From positions 124,033 through 188,032 of the forward strand of contig NZ_QORI02000011.1 of NCBI RefSeq assembly GCF_003325755.1: a stretch of DNA of 64,000 bases. The letters run 5' to 3'. A program made the position numbers and the translations under genes. Position 1 is the stretch's first letter. Each line of letters opens with the position of its first letter. This document shows positions 8,014 to 17,456 of the stretch, piece by piece. Origin of the DNA: Pseudomonas sp. SST3 (lineage in GTDB: Bacteria > Pseudomonadota > Gammaproteobacteria > Pseudomonadales > Pseudomonadaceae). Below the pieces are notes generated by a model. The model had not been told where the DNA came from and ran no database searches. It saw only the letters and a program-made list of their open reading frames with translations.

Positions 8014-10110
8014 CTACCGCTCTACGGCGCTGTTTTTCGCCATTGCGTTGTCCAGGCCCAAATAGTCCAGCAGAATTCGGCCGGTCTCAGAGAGATAGGC
8101 ATCGTCCTCTGGCTTGATCTTCTTCTCGTCGACCGGTGGCATCGCTTCATCTTCCCGTTCGAGTTTAGCCAACGGCTCTTCACCCTTGGCCTGGCGCAGC
8201 GTATTTTCCAGCGCCAGCTGACGTTTCTCGATACGTTCCTGCTGCGCGCGGCGCTTTTCTTCGTTGAGGCTGACGGTTGTCTCGTGCGTAAGCTCCTGGG
8301 TGAGCGCAAGGCGATCGCGAGTGAAGACGAAATCAGGGTTCTCGTTGGTCCGCGCTTCGTGGCGCGCCTTGAGTTCGGCGAGGAACGGCTTGAAGGGGTT
8401 CATGTCCGGATTGATAGCAGCGCGGATGCTGTCCCACGGTAGTGCTTCGGGCAGTGCGCTTTCGCCGATTTCCTTGGTGTCGACTTCGGCTGGATAGGAA
8501 ATGTCCGGAATTACCCCCTGGTGCTGAGTGCTCTGTCCGGAAACCCGATAGAACTTGGCGAGTGTCAGCTTCAACTCCCCATGATTGAGTGGCTGGACCG
8601 TCTGCACGGTGCCCTTGCCAAAGGTCTGCCCACCGACGATGAGTGCGCGATGGTAGTCTTGCATGGCGCCTGCGAAGATTTCCGATGCCGACGCGGAAAG
8701 ACGATTGACCAGTACGGCCAGCGGCCCTTTGTAGAAGGCGCCTTGCTGCTCATCAGCCAGGACATCGACACGGCCGTCGCTGTTGCGAACCAGGACCGTC
8801 GGCCCTTGATCGATAAACAGGCCGGTCAGCTCCGTGGCCTCCTGGAGCGAGCCTCCACCGTTGTTGCGCAAATCGATAACGACACCGTCGACGTTTTCTT
8901 CCTTCAGCTCCGTCAGCAGCTTCCTCACGTCTCGCGTGGTGCTCTTGTAATCCTTCTCGCCAGCGCGCAGCGCCTTAAAGTCCAGGTAAAACGCAGGGAT
9001 CTCGATGATCCCGAGCTTGTAATCGCGGCCGTCCTGCTCGAGATTGAGCACGGATTTCTTCGCTGCCTGCTCCTCGAGTTTCACCGCTTCGCGGGTGATG
9101 GCGACGGTCTTGCTGCTTTGGTCGTTCGGCGCATTGCTCGCCGGGATGACTTCAAGGCGGACGACCGATCCCTTCGGGCCGCGGATCAATTTGACGACTT
9201 CATCGAGGCGCCAACCGATCACATCGACCATTTCCTCGTCTGCCTGCCCTACGCCGACGATCTTGTCGGCCGGAGCGATCTGCTTGCTCTTTTCGGCAGG
9301 GCCGGCGGGGACCAGGCGTACCACCTTGACGTACTCGTTGTCGCTCTGCAGTACGGCACCGATGCCCTCCAGGGAGAGGCTCATGTTGATGTCGAAATTT
9401 TCCGCATTGTCGGGCGACAGATATTGAGTGTGGGGATCGTAGGATTGCGCGAACGCATTGATGTAAGTCTGGAAGACATCCTCGCCACGGGTCTGCTCCA
9501 GGCGCGATAGCTGGTTCTTATAGCGCTTGGTGAGCAACTCCTCGATGGCCTTCGGCTCCTTGCCAGCGATCTTCAGTCGCAGCACCTCGTCCTTGACGCG
9601 TTTGCGCCAGAGATCATCGAGTTCCTTTTCATCCTTGGACCAGGCGGCGTTCTCGCGATCGACCAGCAGCTCCTCGTCGAGGGTGAAGTCGAAGCTTTCC
9701 ACGCCTTTTTCCAGCAGGCTCAATGCGTACTGGAGCCGGCTCTGCAGGCGCTCCAGGTGGACCTTGTAAATCGCAAAGCCGGGCTCAAGGTTGCCATTCT
9801 TGAGGAAATTATCGAACTCGTTGCGCCAGGCCTTGAACTCGGCCAGATCACCGGCGGTGAAGTAACTGCGCGACGGGTCGAGCATCTGGATATAGCTGTC
9901 GAAGATCTTTGCCGAGCGGGCGTCATTGAGCGGTGGCTTGTTGTAATGATGGCGCTTGAGCAGTTCGACAACGTTGAGGCTGGCAATCACCTGATCGCGG
10001 TCAGGCTGCAGATAATCCCAATCGTGCCCATCGGCAGGTTTTGCCAGGGTGGCGTTGGCCTGAAGCCCTAGCAGCAGGGCTAGAAAGCCCGCGGTCAAAG
10101 ATCGTTTCAT
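8014..10110 (-). CDS. prc: Carboxy-terminal processing (tail-specific) periplasmic protease Prc
   Basis: The ATG at 10110 gives a clear signal peptide (MKRSLTAGFLALLLGLQANA ending LA) and a 698-aa protein; the frame could also open at 10146. The order matches Prc/Tsp. There is an N-terminal helical region, then a PDZ domain (SLEGIGAVLQ ... IAPADKIVGVG, about residues 235-320). The S41 peptidase core follows, with VIDLRNNGGGS, the catalytic Ser in LSASASEIF and the Lys in GQTFGKGTVQ, and then a C-terminal DUF3340-like region. Prc trims proteins from non-polar C-termini in the periplasm. In P. aeruginosa the homologue (AlgO) acts on mutant MucA. A hairpin follows the gene. Confidence 0.95.
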   Translation of the reverse strand: MKRSLTAGFLALLLGLQANATLAKPADGHDWDYLQPDRDQVIASLNVVELLKRHHYNKPPLNDARSAKIFDSYIQMLDPSRSYFTAGDLAEFKAWRNEFDNFLKNGNLEPGFAIYKVHLERLQSRLQYALSLLEKGVESFDFTLDEELLVDRENAAWSKDEKELDDLWRKRVKDEVLRLKIAGKEPKAIEELLTKRYKNQLSRLEQTRGEDVFQTYINAFAQSYDPHTQYLSPDNAENFDINMSLSLEGIGAVLQSDNEYVKVVRLVPAGPAEKSKQIAPADKIVGVGQADEEMVDVIGWRLDEVVKLIRGPKGSVVRLEVIPASNAPNDQSSKTVAITREAVKLEEQAAKKSVLNLEQDGRDYKLGIIEIPAFYLDFKALRAGEKDYKSTTRDVRKLLTELKEENVDGVVIDLRNNGGGSLQEATELTGLFIDQGPTVLVRNSDGRVDVLADEQQGAFYKGPLAVLVNRLSASASEIFAGAMQDYHRALIVGGQTFGKGTVQTVQPLNHGELKLTLAKFYRVSGQSTQHQGVIPDISYPAEVDTKEIGESALPEALPWDSIRAAINPDMNPFKPFLAELKARHEARTNENPDFVFTRDRLALTQELTHETTVSLNEEKRRAQQERIEKRQLALENTLRQAKGEEPLAKLEREDEAMPPVDEKKIKPEDDAYLSETGRILLDYLGLDNAMAKNSAVER

Positions 10111-10410
10111 TTTGATTGGGCGACGCGAGGCTGAGTAATAACGCATATTAGGCCATCAAATCAGGCGCCGGGCGGGATCCGTCCGGCGGAAAAAACAAAC
10201 AGCCCGATGGTACCTGGCGGCTAGCACGCCGCGACACAGATCGCACCAGGATGGCAGGGCGAGCCCTGTACCACACCATACCTAATCGGTAATCAATGGT
10301 TTTAGACGGGCGTATCGCTATGTAGCCTGAAGCAGAAATTTATCAGCGGCCTGCACTGCCAGCGGAGTAACGGTTGAGCGGGCGCAGGTGTGAACCACTA
10401 TGGAGGCAGC
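10111..10410. other. Divergent intergenic region between prc and quinone oxidoreductase
   Basis: These 300 bp must hold both promoters. Two stem-loops are visible: a 10-bp stem with one wobble at 10166-10188 (CGCCGGGCGG / CCGTCCGGCG) followed by an A-run, and CAGGGC-GA-GCCCTG at 10255-10268. No clear -35/-10 pair could be singled out, and no gene is seen. Confidence 0.35.
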
Positions 10411-11373
10411 ATGAAGGCATTGCAAGGCGTCGAGGGACAGGTCGAATGGGCGGAGCGAGCCGCCCCGGAGTGCGGTGAAGGGCAGGTTAGGATCCGCGTG
10501 GCGGCTGCAGGCTTGAATAGAGCCGATCTGCTGCAGCGCGCGGGGCATTACCCGCCACCCGCAGGCGTGACTGATGTCCTGGGATTGGAGTGCGCCGGGG
10601 TGATCAGCGAGGTGGGGGCTGGCGCGTCATACAAGATCGGCGATAGGGTTTGTGCACTGTTGGCGGGTGGAGGGATGGCCGAAGAAGTGGTGGTCGATGC
10701 CCGCCATGTCCTTCCGGTACCGCAAGGCTTGTCATTGGCGGAGGCGGCCGTCATTCCGGAAGTCTATGCGACGGCGTGGCTGAATCTGTTCCGCCTAGGG
10801 GCGCTGCAGCCCAGCGAGAAGGTGCTGTTACATGCCGGTGCCAGTGGTGTTGGCTCAGCGGCGATTCAGCTGTGCAAAGCGTTTGGCAATCCGTGCTGGG
10901 TCAGCGTCGGCTCGGCAGAGCGTCTGGCCTACTGCGAGTCGCTGGGTGCCCAGGGGGGTGTGTTGCGGGGGGAGTCGCTGGAAGCACTGCGCGATTTCGG
11001 TCCCTTCAGCATGATCCTCGATCCGGTCGGTGCCAAGTACGCTGCGCTCAATAGCCAACTGCTTGCAACGGATGGGCGCTGGGTGATCATTGGCCTGATG
11101 GGCGGCCGCAAGACCGAAATGGATCTGGCGAGTCTGCTGGCCAAGCGCATTCAGTTGATCGGATCGACGCTGCGTAGCCGCAGCGCGGACGATAAAGCCG
11201 GCCTGCTGGCGGAAATGCACGAAAAGCTCTGGCCGTTATTCGTTGATCAGACCCTGTCGCCCCGATTGGAGCGAAGCTACCCGGTCCGCGATGTGGAAGC
11301 CGCGTTTGCGGCGTTGGCAAGCAACCAAGTCTCCGGCAAGGTCGCCTTGGTGATCGACGGCAATCTTGAGTGA
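10411..11373 (+). CDS. NAD(P)H-quinone oxidoreductase, zinc-independent MDR family (PIG3-like)
   Basis: The ATG at 10411 follows GGAGG with a 6-nt spacer, so it is preferred to the frame start at 10390. The 320-aa product has the GroES-like N-terminal half with RVAAAGLNRADLLQRAGHYPPP, the hallmark of the PIG3/quinone oxidoreductase group. A Rossmann half follows with LLHAGASGVGSAAIQLCK. Zinc-binding cysteines of alcohol dehydrogenases are missing. It should reduce quinones or reactive carbonyls with NADPH in the cytoplasm. It stands alone, divergent from prc and convergent with apeB. Confidence 0.9.
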   Translation: MKALQGVEGQVEWAERAAPECGEGQVRIRVAAAGLNRADLLQRAGHYPPPAGVTDVLGLECAGVISEVGAGASYKIGDRVCALLAGGGMAEEVVVDARHVLPVPQGLSLAEAAVIPEVYATAWLNLFRLGALQPSEKVLLHAGASGVGSAAIQLCKAFGNPCWVSVGSAERLAYCESLGAQGGVLRGESLEALRDFGPFSMILDPVGAKYAALNSQLLATDGRWVIIGLMGGRKTEMDLASLLAKRIQLIGSTLRSRSADDKAGLLAEMHEKLWPLFVDQTLSPRLERSYPVRDVEAAFAALASNQVSGKVALVIDGNLE

Positions 11374-11406
11374 ACGATCCAGGCGCATGCGCCCGGATGT
11401 CTGGTG

Positions 11407-12696
11407 TCAGGGCAGCTCGGCGCTCGAATAGAACGCGCTGAGCACCTTGACCAGCTGCGCCAGGTCCTGGCTGCCGGCCAGTTCGCGAATCGAATGCATA
11501 CCAAAGGTCGGCAGGCCGATGTCCACGGTCCGCACGCCAAGCTGGCTGGCCGTGATCGGGCCGATGGTCGAGCCGCAGCCCATATCGCTACGAGTAACGA
11601 AGCTCTGTACCGACACCTCGTTCTCCAGGCACAGATGACGGAAGAAACCGGCGGTTTCGCTGCTGGTGGCGTAACGCTGGTTGCTGTTGACCTTGATCAC
11701 CGGCCCGGCATTGAGTTTCGGGCCGTGATTGCCGTCATGCTTGTCAGCGTAGTTCGGGTGCACCGCATGCGCGTTGTCTGCCGAGATCAGCAGGGAGCGA
11801 TTGATGCTGCGTTGAAATGCCTCGCCCTCGGGCAGTACGCGTCGCAGTACCTGCTCCAGGAATGGTCCGTCCGCGCCGCACATCGATGTGGAGCCGACTT
11901 CTTCATGATCATTGCACACCAGTACGCAGGTTTGCTCCGAGCCGGCCCGTAGCAGGGCCTGAAGGCCGGCGTAGCAGGACAGCAGATTGTCCAGGCGTGC
12001 GCCGGCGATGAAGTCGCCATTCAAACCGATGACGGCCGCGCTCTGGGTGTCGTAGAAGCTCAGCTCGAAATCCAACACAACGTCCGCTACCAGCCCGTGT
12101 TCGCGGCTGAGTTGATCAGCCAGCAAGGCGCGAAAATCCGGACTGTCTTCGCTGGCGACCTGCGCAAGTATCGGCGGCAGCTCGGTCTGAGGATTGATCG
12201 CCCAGCCTTGATTGGCGTCCCGGTTGAGGTGGATCGCCAGGTTCGGGATCGTCGCGATTGGCAGCTTGAAATCGATCAGCTGGCTTTCGATCCGGCCGTC
12301 ACGGCTATAGGTCACACGGCCCGCGAGCGACAGATCGCGGTCGAACCAGGGCGCAAGCAACGCGCCGCCGTAAATCTCCACGCCAAGTTGCCAGAAGCCG
12401 TGGCGCTGCAGCTCCGGCTGAGGTTTCACCCGCAGGCAGGGGCTATCGGTATGGGCACCAACCAGACGCATGCCCTGCTCAATGACCGATTTGCTGCCGA
12501 GTTGAAAGGCGATGATCGCGGAGTCGTTACGAGTAACGTAATAACGGCCGCCAGGCTCTGTATGCCACGTCTCGCTTTCGTCGAGTGCTTTGTAACCGGC
12601 GGCCTGTAGGGCCTGGGCAAGGCTGGCGGTGGCATGGAATGGGGTGGGGGAGGCCTTGAGGTAATCGATCAGGCCCTGATTGAGTTCATCGCGCAT
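11407..12696 (-). CDS. apeB: M18-family aminopeptidase
   Basis: The 429-aa product has the length of bacterial M18 aminopeptidases. Metal-binding and catalytic elements are present: [13 protein letters not shown] near residue 80, CNDHEEVGS in the middle, [13 protein letters not shown], and [12 protein letters not shown] near the C-terminus. These enzymes are di-zinc, dodecameric cytoplasmic exopeptidases that remove N-terminal (often acidic) residues. It sits just upstream of rluA and the min genes on the same strand; a 109-bp gap to rluA suggests a separate unit. Confidence 0.92.
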   Translation of the reverse strand: MRDELNQGLIDYLKASPTPFHATASLAQALQAAGYKALDESETWHTEPGGRYYVTRNDSAIIAFQLGSKSVIEQGMRLVGAHTDSPCLRVKPQPELQRHGFWQLGVEIYGGALLAPWFDRDLSLAGRVTYSRDGRIESQLIDFKLPIATIPNLAIHLNRDANQGWAINPQTELPPILAQVASEDSPDFRALLADQLSREHGLVADVVLDFELSFYDTQSAAVIGLNGDFIAGARLDNLLSCYAGLQALLRAGSEQTCVLVCNDHEEVGSTSMCGADGPFLEQVLRRVLPEGEAFQRSINRSLLISADNAHAVHPNYADKHDGNHGPKLNAGPVIKVNSNQRYATSSETAGFFRHLCLENEVSVQSFVTRSDMGCGSTIGPITASQLGVRTVDIGLPTFGMHSIRELAGSQDLAQLVKVLSAFYSSAELP

Positions 12697-12805
12697 GGGG
12701 GACTCCGGACGGCAAGGCTACGGAGTTTACCGTATTGACGGCCATTGGCTCGACGACCGTGCGCCGGCTGACGGCTATCGTTGTCAGCGCGTCGGGCCTC
12801 GGTGT

Positions 12806-13441
12806 CTAGAACGGTGAGGGGCACTCGAAGCGTAGGCGCTCGCCGCTGTGCGGGTGGGTCAGTGCAAGCATGCTGGCGTGCAGGCAGAGCCGTTCATGGG
12901 CAACCAGCGCCTGTTCGTGTGCATAGAGCCGGTCGCCGAGCAGTGGATGACCAATCGATAGCATGTGGACGCGCAGCTGGTGGGAGCGCCCCGTAATTGG
13001 TGTCAGCTCGACGCGACTGTAGTCGCCGTAGCGTTCCAGTACGCGCCAATAGGTCAGGGCATGCTTGCCCAGCTCATGGTCGACCACGTGCCGCGGCTTG
13101 GTCGGCGGGTCGTAGCGCAGCGGCAGATCGATGCTGCCGCTGTGCTGCTGTGGTTCGCCCCAGCACAGTGCGGTATAGGCCTTTTCGGTTTCGCGGTCGT
13201 GAAACTGCCGCGACAGCTCGCGGTGACTATCGGCATCGCGCGCGAGCACGATCAGGCCGGAGGTTTCCCAGTCTAGGCGATGGACGATACGCGCTTCGGG
13301 GTAGCCGTTTTCCTGCAGGCGGGTAACCAGGCAATCCTTGTTGTCATCGGCGCGACCGGGCACCGACAGCAACAGGGTGGGTTTATTGATGACCAGCAGG
13401 GTGGCGTCCTGGTGGACGATCTGGATGTTGCTCAGGGGCAT
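12806..13441 (-). CDS. rluA: RluA-family rRNA/tRNA pseudouridine synthase
   Basis: The ATG at 13441 (MPLSNIQIVHQDATLLVINKP) fits the family's N-terminus better than the upstream ATG at 13462. The 211-aa protein has the catalytic motif HRLDWETSG, with the conserved Asp, then RETEKAYTALCWG, TGRSHQLRVHM and GHPLLGDRLYA. Its small size and lack of an S4 domain point to RluA, which modifies 23S rRNA position 746 and tRNA position 32. It is downstream of minE on the same strand, but two hairpins lie in between. Confidence 0.9.
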   Translation of the reverse strand: MPLSNIQIVHQDATLLVINKPTLLLSVPGRADDNKDCLVTRLQENGYPEARIVHRLDWETSGLIVLARDADSHRELSRQFHDRETEKAYTALCWGEPQQHSGSIDLPLRYDPPTKPRHVVDHELGKHALTYWRVLERYGDYSRVELTPITGRSHQLRVHMLSIGHPLLGDRLYAHEQALVAHERLCLHASMLALTHPHSGERLRFECPSPF

Positions 13442-13461
13442 CTTGGGATTCCGCAAACGCA

Positions 13462-13522
13462 ATCGGCGACCGAAGTCGCCGATGATTCTGCCGTGGCAAG
13501 CGAGCGGGCCGCTGCCCGCTCG
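13462..13522 (-). terminator. Two strong hairpins between minE and rluA
   Basis: ATCGGCGAC-CGAA-GTCGCCGAT (13462-13483) is a perfect 9-bp stem with a tetraloop. CGAGCGGG-CCGCTG-CCCGCTCG (13501-13522) is a perfect 8-bp stem. They start 2 bp after the minE stop and probably end or attenuate the min transcript before rluA. Neither has a long T-tract. Confidence 0.55.
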
Positions 13523-13523
13523 A

Positions 13524-13781
13524 TCAACGATCCGGCAGGGTGATGTTCAGCTCGAGGATCGAGCAGCTGCCCTGGTCTTCTAAGGCAACCTGAACCTGAT
13601 CGCTGTCGATGTTGACGTACTTGCGGATCACCTCGACAAGCTCCTTCTGCAGCGCTGGCAAGTAGTCTGGCTGCGTCCGTTGGCCGCGCTCATGGGCGAC
13701 GATGATCTGCAGGCGTTCCTTGGCGATGTTGGCAGGTGTTTCCTTCTTCTTGCGTTCGCGAAAGAAGTCGAGAAGGTTCAT
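13524..13781 (-). CDS. minE: Cell division topological specificity factor MinE
   Basis: The 85-aa product has the N-terminal amphipathic membrane-targeting helix ([27 protein letters not shown]) and the C-terminal dimerisation and anti-MinCD region. MinE stimulates MinD ATPase at the membrane and drives the pole-to-pole oscillation that keeps division at midcell. The ATG overlaps the minD stop by 4 bp (ATGA), so it is translationally coupled. The order minC-minD-minE is the usual one. Confidence 0.97.
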   Translation of the reverse strand: MNLLDFFRERKKKETPANIAKERLQIIVAHERGQRTQPDYLPALQKELVEVIRKYVNIDSDQVQVALEDQGSCSILELNITLPDR

Positions 13782-14593
13782 TCGCGGCCTCCGAACAGTC
13801 GTTGCAGAAAGCCCTGCTTTTTAACGTCGAGGAAGCGATGGTTCACTTCCTTGCCCAGCAGGCGGTCGACGGCGTCGCTGTATGCCTGGCCGGCGTCGCT
13901 CTGGTCATCCAGAATGACCGGTACGCCCTGGTTGGATGCCTTGAGTACAGCCTGCGACTCGGGAATAACGCCGAGCAGACGGATCGACAGGATCTCTTCG
14001 ACGTCTTCGACACCAAGCATTTCGCCTTTGACCACACGCTCCGGGTTGTAGCGGGTCAGCAGCAGGTGTTCCTTGATCGAATCTTCGCCATTCTCGGCGC
14101 GGCGGGACTTGCTTGCCAGTAGGCCCAGCATACGGTCCGAGTCGCGAACCGACGAGACCTCAGGGTTGGTCACGACGATCGCCTCGTCGGCGTAATACAT
14201 CGCCAGGTGCGCACCCTTCTCGATGCCGGCCGGGGAATCGCAGATGACGTACTCGAAGGTCTTGGCCAGCTCGTCGATGACCTTACCGACGCCTTCGAGA
14301 GTCAACGCGTCCTTGTCTCGGGTCTGGCTGGCGGCCAGCACATAGAGATTTTCGAGGCGCTTGTCCTTGATCAGTGCCTGGCTCAGGGTGGCGTCGCCCT
14401 GAATGACGTTGACAAAGTCATACACCACGCGACGCTCGCAGCCCATGATCAGGTCCAGGTTACGCAGACCGACGTCGAAGTCGACGATGACGGTCTTATG
14501 GCCGCGCAGGGCGAGGCCGGTACCGATGGCGGCGCTGGTAGTGGTTTTACCGACGCCACCCTTGCCGGAAGTGACTACGAGGATCTTGGCCAA
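13778..14593 (-). CDS. minD: Septum-site determining ATPase MinD
   Basis: The 271-aa product has the deviant Walker A motif [12 protein letters not shown] (residues about 8-19), [14 protein letters not shown] and the switch region [11 protein letters not shown]. The C-terminal amphipathic membrane helix [13 protein letters not shown] completes it. MinD is the membrane-cycling ATPase that recruits MinC and is displaced by MinE. It lies 92 bp after minC and overlaps minE by 4 bp. Confidence 0.98.
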   Translation of the reverse strand: MAKILVVTSGKGGVGKTTTSAAIGTGLALRGHKTVIVDFDVGLRNLDLIMGCERRVVYDFVNVIQGDATLSQALIKDKRLENLYVLAASQTRDKDALTLEGVGKVIDELAKTFEYVICDSPAGIEKGAHLAMYYADEAIVVTNPEVSSVRDSDRMLGLLASKSRRAENGEDSIKEHLLLTRYNPERVVKGEMLGVEDVEEILSIRLLGVIPESQAVLKASNQGVPVILDDQSDAGQAYSDAVDRLLGKEVNHRFLDVKKQGFLQRLFGGRE

Positions 14594-14685
14594 GGTGATT
14601 CACCCTAAATATGGAGGTCGGGACCTTCAGCCGAGTCGGCGTCAGGAGGCCCGTTTTGGTGCTTGAAAATTCGCGGCAGTATCCG

Positions 14686-15417
14686 TTAAAGGCGGGTGAT
14701 GTTCAACACATCGCCAGATAGCTGCATCTGTACGGCTTCAGTCCACAGCGGGTCACGGCGCAGGTCTTCGGCGACCTTGTAATGCCCGGCGATGGAGACC
14801 ATCTCGGCGGCGAGCTGCTGACAAAATATTCGCGCGCTGGTGTCGCCTTTGATGCCGGCCAGCGCCCTCCCGCGAAGCGGACCGTACACATGGATGTTGC
14901 CATCGGCGAGAAGTTCCGCACCCGGGCTGACGGCAGCCAGTACGATCAAATCGCCATCTTTGGCATAGACCTGCTGGCCACCGCGAATCGGCGTGGTGAC
15001 TACGCGGGTGGGGCGGTAGGTCGGCTCGGCTGGCTTGGTCGGTTCTACCGATGCTTTGCTGGTGAGATCCAGCTTGCGCTCCTTGGCACCGGACGGTGGT
15101 AACACCGGAAGGTCAAGGGCGCCGGCCGCTTCGATGATCTGCGCATCGCCGGCACGTAGCGCCAGGGTGCGCAGGCCGTGCTTGCGGCACAGTACGATGA
15201 GGGCTGGCAGATCGAGATTGCAATCGGCGGGCAGCTTGTCCAGCGCAAGTACCATAGGCGTATTGTTGAAAAAATCCGGCGCCTGCTCGACCTTCACGGC
15301 CAGTTGTTGATCGAGGCGTTCCAGATCGTTCTGCGCCAGCTCCAGCACGGTGATGGCGAGCATGCTGCCCTTGAGCTGGAACACGGGGGCTTGGTCGAGA
15401 AGATCGGCTTGGCTCAT
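14686..15417 (-). CDS. minC: Septum formation inhibitor MinC
   Basis: The 243-aa product has an N-terminal MinC domain (residues about 10-110, [14 protein letters not shown]) that inhibits FtsZ polymerisation. A proline-rich linker (about 120-140) leads to the C-terminal beta-helix ([38 protein letters not shown]), which binds MinD. It is the first gene of the min operon; lpxL is divergent across a 159-bp gap that must hold both promoters. Confidence 0.97.
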   Translation of the reverse strand: MSQADLLDQAPVFQLKGSMLAITVLELAQNDLERLDQQLAVKVEQAPDFFNNTPMVLALDKLPADCNLDLPALIVLCRKHGLRTLALRAGDAQIIEAAGALDLPVLPPSGAKERKLDLTSKASVEPTKPAEPTYRPTRVVTTPIRGGQQVYAKDGDLIVLAAVSPGAELLADGNIHVYGPLRGRALAGIKGDTSARIFCQQLAAEMVSIAGHYKVAEDLRRDPLWTEAVQMQLSGDVLNITRL

Positions 15418-15576
15418 GGTCTGCCTGCTGCGGTAAATGGCGAGGACTTATAGCGGGGCAGATCGACGCCTGCAAGTATCGCCGTGCTGAACGGGCGGTT
15501 GCCGTGTATCGAGACGCCGCCGCATCAGCAGGCGATTTATCGCTAGAATGCGCGCTTTTATCGGTTCGAGTTGCCA

Positions 15577-16527
15577 ATGGATCGTCCTCGTTTTCGCGCC
15601 TTCTTTTTTCATCCGCGTTTCTGGCTGCTATGGCTGGGCCTGGGTCTGCTATGGCTGGTGGTGCAACTGCCGTATCGGGTTCTGCTGTTGCTCGGGCGCG
15701 GTCTTGGCGCGTTGATGTATCGCGTTGCCCGCTCGCGGCGGCATATCGCGCGTCGCAACCTGCAGTTGTGCTTTCCGGAACTGAATGACAAGCAGCGTGA
15801 GCGGCTGCTGCGCGAGAACTTCGTATCGACCGGCATCGCCTTTTTCGAAATGGCGATGAGCTGGTGGTGGCCCAAGGCGAGGCTGCAGCGGTTGGCACGG
15901 ATCCAGGGCCTGGAGCATTTGCAGCAGGCGCAGGCGGAAGGCCAGGGTGTAATTCTTTTGGCGCTGCATTTCACCACGCTGGAAATCGGCGGGGCGCTGC
16001 TCGGCCAGTGGCACACCATCGATGGGATGTATCGCGAGCATAAGAATCCGGTGTTCGATTTCGTGCAGCGGCGCGGTCGCGAGCGCCACAACAAGGACGC
16101 AACAGCAATCGAGCGTGAGGATGTGCGCGCTATGCTCAAGGTGCTGCGTGCGGGGAGGGCGATCTGGTACGCGCCGGACCAGGACTACGGCCGCAAGCAG
16201 AGCATTTTCGTGCCCTGGTTTGGTATCCCGGTGGCGACTGTTACGGCAACCACCAAGTTCGCGCGCCTGGGGCGGGCTAGGGTGGTGCCCTACACGCTGG
16301 AGCGCTTGCCTCGCTGCCAGGGGTATAGCCTGGTGGTACATCCGCCGCTCGCCGATTTCCCCGGCGAGAGCGAGGAGGCCGATTGCCGGCGCATCAACGA
16401 ATGGATCGAAGACGCGGTCAGGCAACACCCTGAGCAGTACCTATGGGCGCACCGTCGTTTCAAGACGCGTCCGGCAGGGGAGCCGAGCCTTTACCGCAAC
16501 GTGCCGAAAAAGCCGGTCACTCCGTAA
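15577..16527 (+). CDS. lpxL: Lipid A biosynthesis lauroyl acyltransferase (HtrB/LpxL family)
   Basis: The ATG at 15577 begins MDRPRFRAFFFHPRFW; an in-frame TTG two codons earlier is less likely. The 316-aa protein has one N-terminal membrane anchor (about residues 12-40, WLLWLGLGLLWLVVQLPY). The acyltransferase signature ALHFTTLEIG carries the HX4E catalytic pair. RREH-type (MYREHKNP), YAPDQDYG and late HRRFKTRP motifs are present. It adds a secondary acyl chain to lipid A at the inner membrane. The end overlaps the convergent pirin gene by 11 bp. Which acyl position it uses cannot be read from sequence. Confidence 0.93.
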   Translation: MDRPRFRAFFFHPRFWLLWLGLGLLWLVVQLPYRVLLLLGRGLGALMYRVARSRRHIARRNLQLCFPELNDKQRERLLRENFVSTGIAFFEMAMSWWWPKARLQRLARIQGLEHLQQAQAEGQGVILLALHFTTLEIGGALLGQWHTIDGMYREHKNPVFDFVQRRGRERHNKDATAIEREDVRAMLKVLRAGRAIWYAPDQDYGRKQSIFVPWFGIPVATVTATTKFARLGRARVVPYTLERLPRCQGYSLVVHPPLADFPGESEEADCRRINEWIEDAVRQHPEQYLWAHRRFKTRPAGEPSLYRNVPKKPVTP

Positions 16528-17362
16528 GGACACCGTCGCGAAAGTCGCGCAGGGCTTGCTCGATTTCCTCGCGGCTGTTCATCACAAACGGACCGTACTG
16601 GACGATCGGCTCACCAATGGGACGCCCGGCTAGCAGCAACACCCGAGCCCCACTGCCCGACTCGAGCAGCAGTTTGCCCTGTTCTGTGAGCCTGGCCAGC
16701 TGGCCTTTGACGAGGTGCTGGCCAGAAATCGAAATCTCTCCTTCGTATACGCAGAGCAGCAACCGATGCCCATCGGGCAACTGGGGTTCGATTCTGCTCC
16801 CGGCGGGCAGGTTCAAATCGAACAGCTGCGGTTCGGTATCGGGCCGTTGCATGGCGCCTGGCTGATCGATGCCCTCGGCCTGGAGTCGTCCGGCGATAAC
16901 CACTGCTTCGATTCCGCTCGGCAGCGTCACACGCGGAACTTCCGCAGGTGCGAAGTCGCGATAACCGGGATCGCCCAGCTTGCTTTTCGCCGGTAGGTTC
17001 AGCCAGAGCTGGAAACCGCGCATCAAGCCGCGTTTCTGCTGTGGCATTTCGCTGTGGATCACCCCGCGTGCGGCGGTCATCCATTGCACGCCGCCGCTTT
17101 CAAGTAGGCCGACATTACCCAGATGATCCTCGTGCCGCATGCGGCCCTCAATCATATAAGTGATCGTCTCGAAGCCTCGGTGCGGGTGCGGCGGAAAGCC
17201 GGCTATGTATTCGTCGGGGTTGTCCGAACCGAATTCATCAAGCATCAGAAAGGGGTCGAGTTGCTCAGGCGCGGTGCCGCCGAACAGACGGGTCAGGCGA
17301 ACACCGGCCCCGTCAGAGGTGGCGCGGCCGGTGCTGATGGAAAGAATTTCACGTACGGACAT
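16517..17362 (-). CDS. Pirin-family protein (possible quercetinase-type cupin)
   Basis: The 281-aa bicupin has the pirin metal-site pattern GFPPHPHRGFETITYMIEG followed by MRHEDHLGN and a later GVIHSEMP. These supply the His residues and the Glu that bind iron in the N-terminal cupin. The C-terminal cupin (LFDLNLPAGSRIEPQLP) completes the length typical of the family. Bacterial pirins include quercetin 2,3-dioxygenases and stress-related regulators; the true substrate is unknown. The gene stands alone, convergent with lpxL. Confidence 0.88.
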   Translation of the reverse strand: MSVREILSISTGRATSDGAGVRLTRLFGGTAPEQLDPFLMLDEFGSDNPDEYIAGFPPHPHRGFETITYMIEGRMRHEDHLGNVGLLESGGVQWMTAARGVIHSEMPQQKRGLMRGFQLWLNLPAKSKLGDPGYRDFAPAEVPRVTLPSGIEAVVIAGRLQAEGIDQPGAMQRPDTEPQLFDLNLPAGSRIEPQLPDGHRLLLCVYEGEISISGQHLVKGQLARLTEQGKLLLESGSGARVLLLAGRPIGEPIVQYGPFVMNSREEIEQALRDFRDGVLTE

Positions 17363-17456
17363 GGCAGATCGCCCTCGTTGCGGATTGAGCGAAGCATACT
17401 GCTGGCCTGCCGATCAAAGGACGCGAAATTCCTCTGATTCCTATCTGGAAACTAGA

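Noticed and set aside
8521..9510. A 329-codon plus-strand frame inside prc
   Set aside because: It is antisense to the PDZ and protease domains of prc and has no ribosome site or recognisable domain.
10166..10188. Terminator for prc or the quinone oxidoreductase
   Set aside because: The hairpin is upstream of both genes, and the adjacent A-run is on the wrong side to act as a T-tract for minus-strand transcripts.
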